This document shows, piece by piece, positions 46,197 through 55,616 of a stretch of 64,000 nt of DNA (its first letter is position 1; each line of letters starts with the position of its first letter). The stretch is from the NCBI GenBank assembly GCA_030141605.1, contig JAQGDQ010000347.1:188130-252129 (forward strand). The letters are read 5' to 3'. The notes below the pieces were generated by a model. It saw only the letters and a program-made list of their open reading frames with translations, made no database searches and had not been told where the DNA came from. Made by a program: the position numbers and the translations under genes. The stretch is from Tubiluchus corallicola (lineage: Eukaryota; Priapulida; Priapulimorpha; Priapulimorphida; Tubiluchidae).

Positions 46197-47744
46197 ATGA
46201 GAGTATGTATTCATAGGCGTGATTTTTTAAAAACCGGAGCTCTTTCAGTTGCGGGAACTGCTATTGCTCCACAACTTTTGTCTCAGTGTACTTCCCCTGC
46301 TAAAAAACTTGGGGGAGCTATGTCTTTTAACGATTACCTGTCCCACTTTGGAGTTACGCAAGAAATGATTCAGCAGATTATTTCCGAAGGACTGTCAAAA
46401 GGTGGCGATTACTGCGATGTGTACTTCCAACACACCATAAGCAATAATATCGGACTGGAAGATAAGGCTGTTAACCGAGCATATTCAGATATCAGCCTTG
46501 GTGTAGGAGTTCGAGTGTTGCAGGGTGATCAGGCCGGATATTCTTTTAGTGAAGAGATATCATTAAAAGCTATGAAGTCAGCAGCACGCACCGCGGCCAA
46601 TATTGCAACCAGCAGTGCAAAAACAGTAGCTCCCGTGGCTTTTGACTCACCTAAGCTGCCCAGCTATTATAAGATTAAAACACCCTGGGAGAATGTTTAC
46701 ATCAATGAAAAGATTCCTTACCTGCAAAAAATCAACGATAAAGTATTTGCAATGGACCATCGGGTGATCAAATCAAATATATGGTTTTCCGATGAAACAT
46801 CATACGTACTGTTTGCCAACTCTGAGGGTATAATAACACACGACTATTTACCAATGGGACAAGTTAGGGTAAGCTGTATTGCGGAGCAAAACGGGCAGAA
46901 AGAGCAAAATTCCTTTGGCTTATCAGGCAGATACGGTATTGAATTTTTCACACCAGAAACAGTAGATAGGTTGGCAAGTGAAGTGGTTAAACGTACTGTT
47001 ACCTTATTCGATGCTGTTAAGCCTAAAGCGGGAGAGCTACCTGTTGTATTAGCTGCCGGCAGCTCAGGAATACTTCTGCATGAAGCTATAGGGCATGGTA
47101 TAGAGGCTGACTTCAACCGCAAAGGGGAGTCTATCTTTAGTGATAAGATAGGCAAAAAAGTGGCTGAAGATTTTGTTACCATCGTTGATGATGGAACCAT
47201 GCCCAATGTTCGCGGCTCAATTAACGTAGATGATGAAGGCAATATATCTCAATACACTTGCCTGGTCGAAAAAGGTACTATGATCTCGTATTTGCACGAC
47301 CGTATTAGCGCTAGGCACTATGGAGTAGACTTTACCGGCAATGGAAGGCGCGAATCGTTTCGTCACATGCCAATGCCACGTATGCGTAACACTTATATGT
47401 TACCTGGGCCACACGATAAAGATGAAATTATTAAAACTATTAAGTATGGTATCTATGCTGAGTCCTTTTCTAATGGACAAGTAATGATTGGTGCAGGTGA
47501 TTTTACATTTTATGTAAGTACCGGTTATCTCATAGAAGATGGGAAATTGACACATCCAATTAAGGATATCAATATTATCGGCAATGGCCCCCAAGTATTG
47601 AAAGATATTGAGATGGTGGCTGATGATCTGAAAATAACTGAGGGGAGCTGGACATGTGGCAAAAATGGACAGGGTGTCCCCGTATCTACTGGCTTGCCAA
47701 CTGTAAAGGTATCTAAGATTACAGTAGGCGGAGTGAATGCCTAA
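46197..47744 (+). CDS. tldD: TldD-family metallopeptidase with Tat-type lipoprotein signal
   Basis: The catalytic half of a TldD/TldE-type protease, 515 residues. The HExxxH zinc motif is seen as LLHEAIGHGIEADF; MLPGPHDKDEIIK-like and VIGAGDFTFYVSTGYLIEDG-like blocks complete the fold. Unlike enteric TldD it begins with RRDFLKTGALSVAGTAIAPQ and LLSQC, a twin-arginine signal with a lipobox, so it should be exported folded. It is followed 28 bases later by its partner gene. In known systems the pair degrades unfolded peptides or matures small peptide products. Confidence 0.93.
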   Translation: MRVCIHRRDFLKTGALSVAGTAIAPQLLSQCTSPAKKLGGAMSFNDYLSHFGVTQEMIQQIISEGLSKGGDYCDVYFQHTISNNIGLEDKAVNRAYSDISLGVGVRVLQGDQAGYSFSEEISLKAMKSAARTAANIATSSAKTVAPVAFDSPKLPSYYKIKTPWENVYINEKIPYLQKINDKVFAMDHRVIKSNIWFSDETSYVLFANSEGIITHDYLPMGQVRVSCIAEQNGQKEQNSFGLSGRYGIEFFTPETVDRLASEVVKRTVTLFDAVKPKAGELPVVLAAGSSGILLHEAIGHGIEADFNRKGESIFSDKIGKKVAEDFVTIVDDGTMPNVRGSINVDDEGNISQYTCLVEKGTMISYLHDRISARHYGVDFTGNGRRESFRHMPMPRMRNTYMLPGPHDKDEIIKTIKYGIYAESFSNGQVMIGAGDFTFYVSTGYLIEDGKLTHPIKDINIIGNGPQVLKDIEMVADDLKITEGSWTCGKNGQGVPVSTGLPTVKVSKITVGGVNA

Positions 47745-47772
47745 TCACTTTTTATTTAAAAATTTTTGAAAA

Positions 47773-49092
47773 ATGACAAATAAGGAACGTAAAGATTTGG
47801 CAAAATGGGTAGTTGGTTTTGCCAAAAAACAGGGAGCTTCTGAGGTGGCAACATCCATTTCCAACTCAAGGTCCGTAACCATTGAAGTACGTGAGCAAAA
47901 AGTGGAGAAAATCCAGGAATCGACACAAAATGGGCTGTATCTAAATATTTATCAGGATAATAAATACTCCGGACACTCCACTAATAATTTAAATAAAAGA
48001 GATCTGGAAAAGTTTATCAAGGAGGCAGTTGCAGCAACTAAGTACTTGACACCAGATAAGTTCAGATCCTTACCCGACTCCTCTTTATATCCATCTAGCT
48101 TTGATATCGACCTCCAGGTAAATGATGATTCGTACAGTAAAATATCACCTGAAAAGAGGGTGGATATTGCTATGAAAATTGAAAGTGTATCCCGTAAGCA
48201 AAGCAATAAAATCATTTCTGTTACAAGTGGCTACCAGGATAGTCTCTCTGAGAGTGTCCGAGTACACAGTAACGGATTGGAAGGTGATCATGTTTCCACC
48301 TCTTTTTGGGCAGGCGGCACGGTAACAGTGAAAGATGGAGATGCCAGGCCATCAGGTTATTTCTGGGGAGGGGCACGCTTCTTTAATGAAATGCCAGAGT
48401 CTGGTGAACTAGGTAAGCTGGCAGCTGATAAAGCTCTTAGTCGAATAGGGCAAACAAAAATTGCTTCTGGCAAGTATGATATGTTACTTGATAACGCTGT
48501 TGCCGGAAGAATGCTGCATACTCTTACCTCACCTATGTCAGCCAGGCAGCTACAACAGAAAAGCTCATACCTGGAAAATATGCTAAACAAGCCTATTGCC
48601 TCTTCTGTTTTAACTTTAATTGACGACCCCGCGATTCCACGTGGATTTGGGTCGCGTGTATATGACGGTGAAGGTATTGCATCCAAAAAGAGGGTGATGA
48701 TAGAAAAGGGGGTATTGAAACAATATTACGTTGACAACTACTACGGCAAAAAGCTGGATATGACACCAAATGGAGGTTCTCCTTCCAATACAGTTTTCAG
48801 CCTCGGTAACCGCTCACAAGATGCCATAATAAAGGGTACTAAAAAGGGAATAATGGTGACATCGTTTAATGGGGGCAACTCCAATAGTACAACAGGTGAT
48901 TTCTCTTTTGGTATATCAGGCTTTTTAATTGAAAATGGAAAAATCACAAAACCGGTTAATGAGATGAATATTTCCGGTAATGCAAGGAATCTTTGGAAGC
49001 ATTTGAAAGAGGTCGGTAATGATCCGTATGCCTACTCATCCACTAAAATTCCCACAATGCTATTTAGCAATATTGATTTTAGTGGAACTTAA
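47773..49092 (+). CDS. TldE/PmbA-family subunit
   Basis: A 439-residue partner of TldD. It has the same overall fold (SRSVTIEVREQKVEKIQEST, GLYLNIYQDNKYSGHSTNN, FSFGISGFLIENGKITKPVN) but lacks the HExxxH zinc motif, as is normal for TldE/PmbA. No signal peptide is seen at the N-terminus (MTNKERKDLAKWVVGFAKK), so its location differs on paper from that of its Tat-tagged partner. It ends 58 bases before the pyrF stop, with a bidirectional terminator between. Confidence 0.92.
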   Translation: MTNKERKDLAKWVVGFAKKQGASEVATSISNSRSVTIEVREQKVEKIQESTQNGLYLNIYQDNKYSGHSTNNLNKRDLEKFIKEAVAATKYLTPDKFRSLPDSSLYPSSFDIDLQVNDDSYSKISPEKRVDIAMKIESVSRKQSNKIISVTSGYQDSLSESVRVHSNGLEGDHVSTSFWAGGTVTVKDGDARPSGYFWGGARFFNEMPESGELGKLAADKALSRIGQTKIASGKYDMLLDNAVAGRMLHTLTSPMSARQLQQKSSYLENMLNKPIASSVLTLIDDPAIPRGFGSRVYDGEGIASKKRVMIEKGVLKQYYVDNYYGKKLDMTPNGGSPSNTVFSLGNRSQDAIIKGTKKGIMVTSFNGGNSNSTTGDFSFGISGFLIENGKITKPVNEMNISGNARNLWKHLKEVGNDPYAYSSTKIPTMLFSNIDFSGT

Positions 49093-49134
49093 AGCTTACT
49101 GATATATTATACCGCCAATACCGAATATTCTATA

Positions 49135-49170
49135 AAAGACTGATATTGAATTATATCAGTTTTTTATTTT
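49135..49170. terminator. Bidirectional terminator between tldE and pyrF
   Basis: ACTGATAT / ATATCAGT (8 bp, 6-base loop) flanked by AAAAG on the left and TTTTTT on the right. It serves both convergent genes and overlaps the pyrF stop codon (49151-49153). Confidence 0.85.
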
Positions 49171-49984
49171 TTAAAATAGCTGACATTTCATCTCTTCGCT
49201 TTTTTGCGACCTCTTTTGCTTTGACTGCAAAGTCCTCTCCACTGGAGGCATAAATAATTTCTCTGGATGAGTTTACCAGTAGCCCACACTTGTCATTCAG
49301 CCCATAGTCTGCCACCTCCTGAAGGCTTCCCCCCTGTGCTCCTACACCGGGCACCAGTAAAAAATGATTAGGCACAATCTTCCTGATACCGGAAAGGCTT
49401 TGTGCCTTTGTTGCTCCCACCACATACATAAGGTTTTCTTCTGTTCCCCAACTCTTTGACTTCTTTATAACTTTCTCAAAAAGCGCCTCTCCCGTCTCCC
49501 TCTCCTCTGTTAACTGAAAATCGTAAGAGCCTCTGTTTGATGTTAGAGCTAAAAGAACTACCCATCTGTTAAGGTATGACATAAAAGGTTTTACAGAATC
49601 TTCTCCCATATAGGGAGCAACGGTAACTGCATCAAAGTCCAGGCAATCAAAAAAAGCTCTGGCATACATAGAGGATGTATTACCTATATCACCTCTCTTA
49701 GCATCGGCAATAATGAAAATATCGGGATGCCTATCGCGTATATAGTCTACTGTCTTTTTCAAGCTACTCCACCCTCTTTCACCCAACGCCTCATAAAAAG
49801 CAAGATTTGGTTTATACGCAACTGACAAATCAGCTGTTGCATCGATTATTCCCTTGTTAAAAGCAAAAATAGGATCATCTGTACAGGCCAAAAAGTGTGG
49901 TATCTTTTGTATGTCTGTATCCAATCCAACACAGAGGAAGGATTCCTTCTTTTTTATATTCTCGAATAGTTGTTGTGAATCCAT
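49151..49984 (-). CDS. pyrF: Orotidine 5'-phosphate decarboxylase
   Basis: Converts OMP to UMP in pyrimidine synthesis. The 277 residues (from [20 protein letters not shown]; the annotated extension to 50008 is unlikely) match the longer type-2 PyrF. The substrate lysine-aspartate site is [31 protein letters not shown] and [10 protein letters not shown] are also present. It is the third gene of purM-prfA-pyrF, a common Bacteroidota cluster, 52 bases after prfA. Its stop codon lies within the terminator hairpin. Confidence 0.96.
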   Translation of the reverse strand: MDSQQLFENIKKKESFLCVGLDTDIQKIPHFLACTDDPIFAFNKGIIDATADLSVAYKPNLAFYEALGERGWSSLKKTVDYIRDRHPDIFIIADAKRGDIGNTSSMYARAFFDCLDFDAVTVAPYMGEDSVKPFMSYLNRWVVLLALTSNRGSYDFQLTEERETGEALFEKVIKKSKSWGTEENLMYVVGATKAQSLSGIRKIVPNHFLLVPGVGAQGGSLQEVADYGLNDKCGLLVNSSREIIYASSGEDFAVKAKEVAKKRRDEMSAILKNKKLI

Positions 49985-50036
49985 TGAATAAAAATAGTGT
50001 AAAAACAAGCGCCAGCAATCTTACTAGCCTCTTTCG

Positions 50037-51122
50037 TTACAGCCCACTCTCTTTAAGCTTTTCAATATTCTCCTCAATTTGAAGCTTACTTATAATCTCC
50101 TCTATTTCACCATTTATAACTGCCGACAAATTATATAGTGTAAGACCGATACGGTGATCAGTAATCCGTCCCTGAGGATAGTTGTAAGTTCTGATTTTTG
50201 CTGAGCGATCTCCGGTAGAAACCATCGTCTTTCTTTTCGAGGAAATATCATCAAGATATTTCTGGTACTCCATATTGTAAATTCTTGTCCGCATCTCTGA
50301 CATTGCTTTAGTGAGATTTTTAAGTTGAGATTTCTCATCCTGACATGTTACGACAATTCCTGTAGGGAGATGCGTTAACCTAATAGCAGAGTATGTTGTA
50401 TTCACACTTTGCCCTCCCGGTCCAGAAGAGCAATATGTATCTTTTCTTATATCACTCTCTTTGAGCTCAACATCAAAATCATCAGCCTCAGGCAAAACAG
50501 CAACAGTAGCAGCCGAAGTATGTACCCTTCCCTGCGTCTCTGTTTGTGGTACACGCTGCACTCTATGCACTCCCGACTCATATTTAAGGAGCCCATAAAC
50601 CCCCACTCCTGTTACTTTAGATACAATCTCCTTAAATCCTCCTGAGGTTCCCTCTGTTACGCTAGTTACCTGGACATTCCAGTTTTTGGAATCACAGTAC
50701 TTAGAGTACATCCTGAACAGGTCTCCGGCAAAAATAGCAGCTTCATCTCCACCAGTGCCAGCCCTTATCTCCAATATTGCATTTTTTACATCCTCAGGAT
50801 CGGCCGGTACCAAGAGCATCTTTACTTCTTCTTCAAGTGAAGCGAGCCGGGGCTCTCCCTGCTCTATTTCCTCACGCGCCATCTCTCTTATATCTTCATC
50901 TTCTTCAGATAATAACATGTCGCGCGCATCTGCTATGTTTTTATTTAGTTTATTGTACTCGGAAAAGACTTTCATCAGCGACTCCAACTGTTTATACTCC
51001 TGATTGAGTTTAACATAACGCTTCATGTCTTTAATCACTTCAGGATCTGTAATCTGCTGACTTACATCTTCAAAGCGAATCTTTATGCCCTCATACTTAT
51101 CTGATAGCTTATTTTCATTCAT
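50037..51122 (-). CDS. prfA: Peptide chain release factor 1
   Basis: Releases finished proteins at UAA and UAG codons. The 361 residues carry the catalytic GGQ in YCSSGPGGQSVNTTYSAIRL and the RF1-type core ESGVHRVQRVPQTETQGRVH. RF1 rather than RF2 is indicated by the complete reading without a programmed frameshift and by the RF1-like TSAATVAVLPE block. It is followed by pyrF and preceded by purM with gaps of about 50 bases, so it is part of that operon. Confidence 0.96.
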   Translation of the reverse strand: MNENKLSDKYEGIKIRFEDVSQQITDPEVIKDMKRYVKLNQEYKQLESLMKVFSEYNKLNKNIADARDMLLSEEDEDIREMAREEIEQGEPRLASLEEEVKMLLVPADPEDVKNAILEIRAGTGGDEAAIFAGDLFRMYSKYCDSKNWNVQVTSVTEGTSGGFKEIVSKVTGVGVYGLLKYESGVHRVQRVPQTETQGRVHTSAATVAVLPEADDFDVELKESDIRKDTYCSSGPGGQSVNTTYSAIRLTHLPTGIVVTCQDEKSQLKNLTKAMSEMRTRIYNMEYQKYLDDISSKRKTMVSTGDRSAKIRTYNYPQGRITDHRIGLTLYNLSAVINGEIEEIISKLQIEENIEKLKESGL

Positions 51123-51173
51123 GTATTGAAAGCTGTAATTATTGTTTTAAATGGTAAAAAGCAAGCGATGATA

Positions 51174-52343
51174 TTAATAGGTGAATTCCCCAAATTCTGA
51201 ACTTATTGTTAATCTCTTCCCTTTAAATTTATCTACATACCCTACTATCTGTGCTTCAACATTAAAGCAATTGGAAACGTCGATAATGCCCTGCGCAGCC
51301 TCTTTATCTACATATAGCTCCAAACGATGCCCCATATTGAAAACTTTATACATCTCCTGCCAGCTTGTTCCGCTATGCTTTTGTATCAATTCAAATAGGT
51401 CAGGTATGGGAAACATGTTATTCTTAATGATATGTGCATTGTCAACAAAATTCAACACCTTGGACTGAGCACCTCCTGAGCAATGGATCATCCCAAATAT
51501 GCTGGTTCTGTATTCTTCGAGAACTTTTTTAATTACGGGAGCATACGTCCTGGTAGGAGAAAGGACCAATTTCCCCGCATCAATCCCGATTTCCTCTATT
51601 TTGTCAGTAAGTCTATGCACTCCGGTGTATACCAGCTCATCAGGAACTGCAGGATCAAAGCTTTCCGGGTATCTTTTTGCAAGATAATTATTAAAAATGT
51701 CGTGCCTTGCCGATGTCAGCCCGTTGCTTCCCATTCCTCCGTTGTACTCAGTCTCATAGACAGCCTGTCCCGATGATGAAAGTCCTACTATAATATTGCC
51801 GGGCTTAATATTTCCCGCCGAGATCACATGCTCTCTCCTCATCCTGCACGTTACGGTAGAGTCTACAACTATGGTTCTCACCAAATCGCCAATATCTGCA
51901 GTTTCACCTCCTGTAGGGTAGATAGATATGCCTTGCTTTCTCAACATATCACATACTTCCTCTGTTCCACGTATTATTTCGGCAATAACTTCACCCGGAA
52001 TATTGTTCTTATTGCGTCCTATTGTGGATGAAAGCAGCATATTATCCACCGCTCCGACACACAACAGGTCGTCAACATTCATAATTATTGAATCCTGGGC
52101 TATACCTCTCCACACCGAAAGATCGCCTGTCTCTTTCCAGTAAACATACGCCAGTGACGATTTTGTCCCTGCTCCATCGGCGTGCATTATATTACAATAT
52201 TCAGGGTCCCTACCAAGATAATCGGGTATAATTTTGCAAAAGGCCCCGGGGAAAAGTCCTTTATTTATATCTTTGATAGCGTTATGTACATCCTCTTTTG
52301 ATGCAGAGACGCCCCTGAGCTCATACCTGTGCTTTTCAGCCAT
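51174..52343 (-). CDS. purM: Phosphoribosylformylglycinamidine cyclo-ligase (AIR synthase)
   Basis: Closes the imidazole ring in purine synthesis (FGAM to AIR, using ATP). From MAEKHRYELRGVSASKEDV it has 390 residues; a GTG-started extension to 52403 would begin next to the promoter and is not credible. PurM blocks are HADGAGTKSSLAYVYWK, DSIIMNVDDLLCVGA, YPTGGETADIGDLVRT and GLSSSGQAVYETEYNGGMGSN. It heads the purM-prfA-pyrF operon, with a -7 box 63 bases upstream of the start. Confidence 0.94.
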   Translation of the reverse strand: MAEKHRYELRGVSASKEDVHNAIKDINKGLFPGAFCKIIPDYLGRDPEYCNIMHADGAGTKSSLAYVYWKETGDLSVWRGIAQDSIIMNVDDLLCVGAVDNMLLSSTIGRNKNNIPGEVIAEIIRGTEEVCDMLRKQGISIYPTGGETADIGDLVRTIVVDSTVTCRMRREHVISAGNIKPGNIIVGLSSSGQAVYETEYNGGMGSNGLTSARHDIFNNYLAKRYPESFDPAVPDELVYTGVHRLTDKIEEIGIDAGKLVLSPTRTYAPVIKKVLEEYRTSIFGMIHCSGGAQSKVLNFVDNAHIIKNNMFPIPDLFELIQKHSGTSWQEMYKVFNMGHRLELYVDKEAAQGIIDVSNCFNVEAQIVGYVDKFKGKRLTISSEFGEFTY

Positions 52344-52405
52344 AACAGATGTTAAATATTTGGAAAATATCCGGTAATTTCGGGTAGCGCTTTTAAACAA
52401 CACTA

Positions 52406-52413
52406 CAAAACTA
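52406..52413 (-). promoter_or_regulatory. Promoter -7 box of the purM-prfA-pyrF operon
   Basis: On the minus strand TAGTTTTG matches TAnnTTTG perfectly, 63 bases upstream of the purM ATG at 52343. No TTTG -33 box at the right distance is seen. Confidence 0.65.
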
Positions 52414-52453
52414 ACATCTTTTGTTAAATTATCCCTTTTTGCATCTCCTCTTA

Positions 52454-54451
52454 TTAAGGGTCTGCTGTGTAAGTCTCCTTGTAGTCAGCAGAGACAATCC
52501 TAAACTCAATCCTTCTGTTTATTTGATGGCAAATCTCGCGTTGTCGTTCATCTGCAAGACCACTTATAAAGCTACAGGTCAATTTACTACCCTCCTCTAG
52601 GAAACCATGCTTATCGGCTAATTTTTTTGGCACTTTTTTTGGCACGGTATCTCCATACCCTCTCGCTGACAATCTTTTAGATGAGACACCCCTTGCAATA
52701 AGATAATCTACTACAGATTGCGCACGCTTTTGTGATAATCTAGAGTTGAATAGCTCGTTACCACGGCAGTCGGTATGTGCCATTAACTCAATGGTTACGG
52801 TGGGGTTAGCCTCCATTATGCTTACAAGAGTGTCAAGAGCGTTTAACGACTCATCCAGCAAATCCCACTTTTCAAACTCAAAGTAAATGTTGTCTACGTT
52901 TATTGTGTCTTTAGTTGGAGTTAGGCCTAACATTATATTGAAATTCTTGCTCCTGTCCAAACCGATAGTACTTATCGTCGCTTTTGCATTCAGGTACCCC
53001 TTCTTATACGCAGCAACAATATATTCCGTGTCAGGATTAAGCCTAAACCTGAATTTTTTATTGCTGCTGTTCTGCCTAACCATAGTCCCATCAGTTCCAA
53101 TAAGTCGCACTATTACATTTTTTATCAACGAGTTATCATCTTTGTTAAATACCTCCCCCTCCGCAATATAAACAATAGGAGGTAGTATAAATGAGAAGAT
53201 ATCATCACCACGAGTTCCGTGGCGATTGCTGGAAAACAGCCCCTTGTCTTTGCCCGGAATGAAGTATATTGAAAAGTCGTCTCCAAAAGAATTGATCGGA
53301 GGTTTAAGATTCTCTACCTCCCATTTGCCACTACTATTCTTTACTGCCTTAAAAATATCAAGCCCTCCCATGCCGGGATGAAAATCTGAAGCAAAGTACA
53401 GTTCTCCATTATCCCTTTCAAATGGAAACATTTCGTCGCCCGGAGTATTTATTTCCGGCCCTAGATTTACAGGCTCCCCCCATGACCCCGGACCCCTTTC
53501 TACCACCCATATATCTTTCCCCCCATATCCTCCCGGCATGTCAGATACAAAATATAGCTTGTTCCCATCATTAGAGAGAGAGGGATGGGCAGCAAGCAGA
53601 CTATCTTCTGTCAACTCAACCCGTACCGGTTCCTGCCATTGCCCTGATGATAGTGTTGATGAGTAAATTTCGGCTCCTACATGCTGTGTATTGTCATACC
53701 GGCATCTTGTAAAATACATCTCCGTCCCGGCGGGGTCAAAAGACGTTACTCCCTCATCCTCACTAGTGTTGATAGTGAAACTCTTATCAACAAGAGCAGG
53801 CTTATCCCATTTCCCCCGTTGCACATTGTAATGAGAAATAAAGATATCTGTATGCAGCTGACCGGTAATAGGACTTGTTTTTCGTCCCACCCCCCCTTTA
53901 CGAGAGCTGGTAAAATAAACTACATTATCACGCCTTCGGGAGTGAACCGCAGCAAAGTCGGAGGCGTTGGAATTGAGAGATTTAACATTCTCTATTTCAA
54001 AACGAGAAGGGTTGTTCTCCCACTCAATAATAAGGTTGCATGACTTTAGACCATTTATTGCATACTGATCTTCCGGGAATGAATCAAGGTAGGCATTGTA
54101 ATACACTATCGACTCTTCAAACTTTTCATTTGCCCTCAACACATCGGCATAGTGAAGTTTAGCAACAGTATTGCCATACCCTCTTGCTATAGCATTTTTG
54201 TAGTAAATTTCAGCTCTTTTATAGTTGCCTATATATTTGTAAGCCTCCGCAATCTTAAACTGTATCTCCGCTCTTTTATCTTTATCTTTTACTTTTCGAT
54301 ATAACTTTCTGTACCTGTTTAACGCTTTGTGATACTCCCCTATCTCATAAGCATTATCCGTTCTTCTCAACATCTTTGAAGTGGAGCAGGAAGCAACAAA
54401 AAGTGATAGCAAAAGGAATACAATATATTTAATCACTACTTGCTTTTTCAT
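52454..54451 (-). CDS. porE: PorE-like T9SS outer-membrane lipoprotein (TPR, propeller, CRD, OmpA)
   Basis: 665 residues from MKKQVVIKYIVFLLL; the signal ends LFVASC, making it a lipoprotein. The order of domains is TPR repeats (about 30-140), a PD40/WD40-like beta-propeller (about 160-420, with LYFVSDMPGGYGGKDIWV and FASDFHPGMGGLDIF), a carboxypeptidase-regulatory-like domain (about 425-515) and an OmpA-type peptidoglycan-binding domain (VTIELMAHTDCRGNELFN, ... ARGYGDTVPKK). This order and length match PorE of Porphyromonas, which anchors the type IX secretion machine to peptidoglycan. Bacteroidota have paralogues of this architecture, so the symbol is probable rather than certain. It fits the T9SS cargo found in the window. 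Confidence 0.75.
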   Translation of the reverse strand: MKKQVVIKYIVFLLLSLFVASCSTSKMLRRTDNAYEIGEYHKALNRYRKLYRKVKDKDKRAEIQFKIAEAYKYIGNYKRAEIYYKNAIARGYGNTVAKLHYADVLRANEKFEESIVYYNAYLDSFPEDQYAINGLKSCNLIIEWENNPSRFEIENVKSLNSNASDFAAVHSRRRDNVVYFTSSRKGGVGRKTSPITGQLHTDIFISHYNVQRGKWDKPALVDKSFTINTSEDEGVTSFDPAGTEMYFTRCRYDNTQHVGAEIYSSTLSSGQWQEPVRVELTEDSLLAAHPSLSNDGNKLYFVSDMPGGYGGKDIWVVERGPGSWGEPVNLGPEINTPGDEMFPFERDNGELYFASDFHPGMGGLDIFKAVKNSSGKWEVENLKPPINSFGDDFSIYFIPGKDKGLFSSNRHGTRGDDIFSFILPPIVYIAEGEVFNKDDNSLIKNVIVRLIGTDGTMVRQNSSNKKFRFRLNPDTEYIVAAYKKGYLNAKATISTIGLDRSKNFNIMLGLTPTKDTINVDNIYFEFEKWDLLDESLNALDTLVSIMEANPTVTIELMAHTDCRGNELFNSRLSQKRAQSVVDYLIARGVSSKRLSARGYGDTVPKKVPKKLADKHGFLEEGSKLTCSFISGLADERQREICHQINRRIEFRIVSADYKETYTADP

Positions 54452-54679
54452 TTGGTTAGGTAAAAATATATCCTCCACAACTCCATATTGGGTTATATTT
54501 TTGTCTGTCCTTTGCTATTTATTACATACAGTCTCACAAATAGTATTATTTAAGTATAGCAGCTACTATTTTTACAACGCACAGCCGCTCGTATTATTTG
54601 GTTCTATTCTTATTTTTCGCTCATAGCGGCTTTTGTAAAAAGGTGCAATAAAAGTAGCATGCATTACTATTTATGGCTT

Positions 54680-55453
54680 TCAGTACTGTTTTGTGGATAA
54701 CACTTCTGACTGATTAGTATTGTCCTCATTCACTAGGTATCGTAGAGGGCTGTACTGTTTTAATTCCTTTTCCAACTCTTCCAGATTATAAAAAAACCCT
54801 TTCATAGTAGACTTGAATGAAGCTCCGTGATTCTTTATTTTTGTGTGTACCAGTTCGTGCACAATAACCATATCGATGATCCTTTTAGGAAGGCGCATCA
54901 AGTGAAGGTTTAAGTTTATATTATTCAGGTTTGAGCAACTTCCCCAACTTGATCTATTATTTTTAATAGCAATGCGGTTGAAGGCGAACCCATGTTTTTT
55001 TGACAACGCCTCTACTCGCAAAGGGAGATACTCCTGCGCCTCTTTACGTAATGTCTCATCAATCGTGTATTTTAATGCTTTTTGTGCTTCAGGAAGGTTA
55101 AAATCAATATGCTTAGGGAAATAAAAAATAGTAGTAGAGGCTGATTCATTAAACTCTACATTAATGAAATTACACTCAGAGATAGTAAGCTTATATTGAT
55201 AGCCCGGAGTTGAGAAAAGTACGCCAGGCCTAAACAGAACAACACACTTTTTTGCAGGAATTTTCTTTAATGATTTTATTACCCATTCCCTGTTTTGCGA
55301 AACAATATACTCCCCCTTCCTAAAAGAGATGTATGTAGGTAGTGAAACCCTTGTTTCATCAGAGCTTACTGTTATCCGTACTCTCTTCGCCCTGCTATTT
55401 TTTACAAGCCTAACTTTTCCTATATCTTGCAAGGTTATTATCTTTTCACCCAT
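54680..55453 (-). CDS. YgjP/SprT-like M48-type metallopeptidase
   Basis: A 257-residue cytosolic protein of the YgjP/DUF45 group. The zinc motif HELVHTKIKNHGASF (HExxH with a following H) and the upstream NNRSSWGSCSNLNNINLNL block are diagnostic. The N-terminal half (KRVRITVSSDETRVSLP) is also family-like. Its cellular role is unsettled. It stands alone between the PorE-like gene and the flippase-like gene, with a dispersed-repeat copy upstream (55537-55594). Confidence 0.9.
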   Translation of the reverse strand: MGEKIITLQDIGKVRLVKNSRAKRVRITVSSDETRVSLPTYISFRKGEYIVSQNREWVIKSLKKIPAKKCVVLFRPGVLFSTPGYQYKLTISECNFINVEFNESASTTIFYFPKHIDFNLPEAQKALKYTIDETLRKEAQEYLPLRVEALSKKHGFAFNRIAIKNNRSSWGSCSNLNNINLNLHLMRLPKRIIDMVIVHELVHTKIKNHGASFKSTMKGFFYNLEELEKELKQYSPLRYLVNEDNTNQSEVLSTKQY

Positions 55454-55536
55454 TGTAGAAGCCCCCTTCTTACTTTATATTATAGACACCTTGAAACCCA
55501 TCTTTTTGCCAAATTCACTTCAAAGTCTTCATTTAT

Positions 55537-55594
55537 ATCAGCAAGCTATGCCCTTTTATCAATCTGAACCAGAATACTTAGCCTTGTAAAAGCC
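55537..55594 (+). repeat. Dispersed intergenic repeat, copy B
   Basis: ATCAGCAAGCT followed by TTTTATC and then TCAATCTGAACCAGAATACT and CCTTGTAAAAGCC. It matches copy A (61987-62062) in two blocks: ATCAGyAAGCT (10 of 11) and TCAATCTGAACCArAATA (17 of 18), with the middle AAATTTCTCC block missing. Confidence 0.55.
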
Positions 55595-55616
55595 TAACAC
55601 TTTTATCTTGCAGTTT

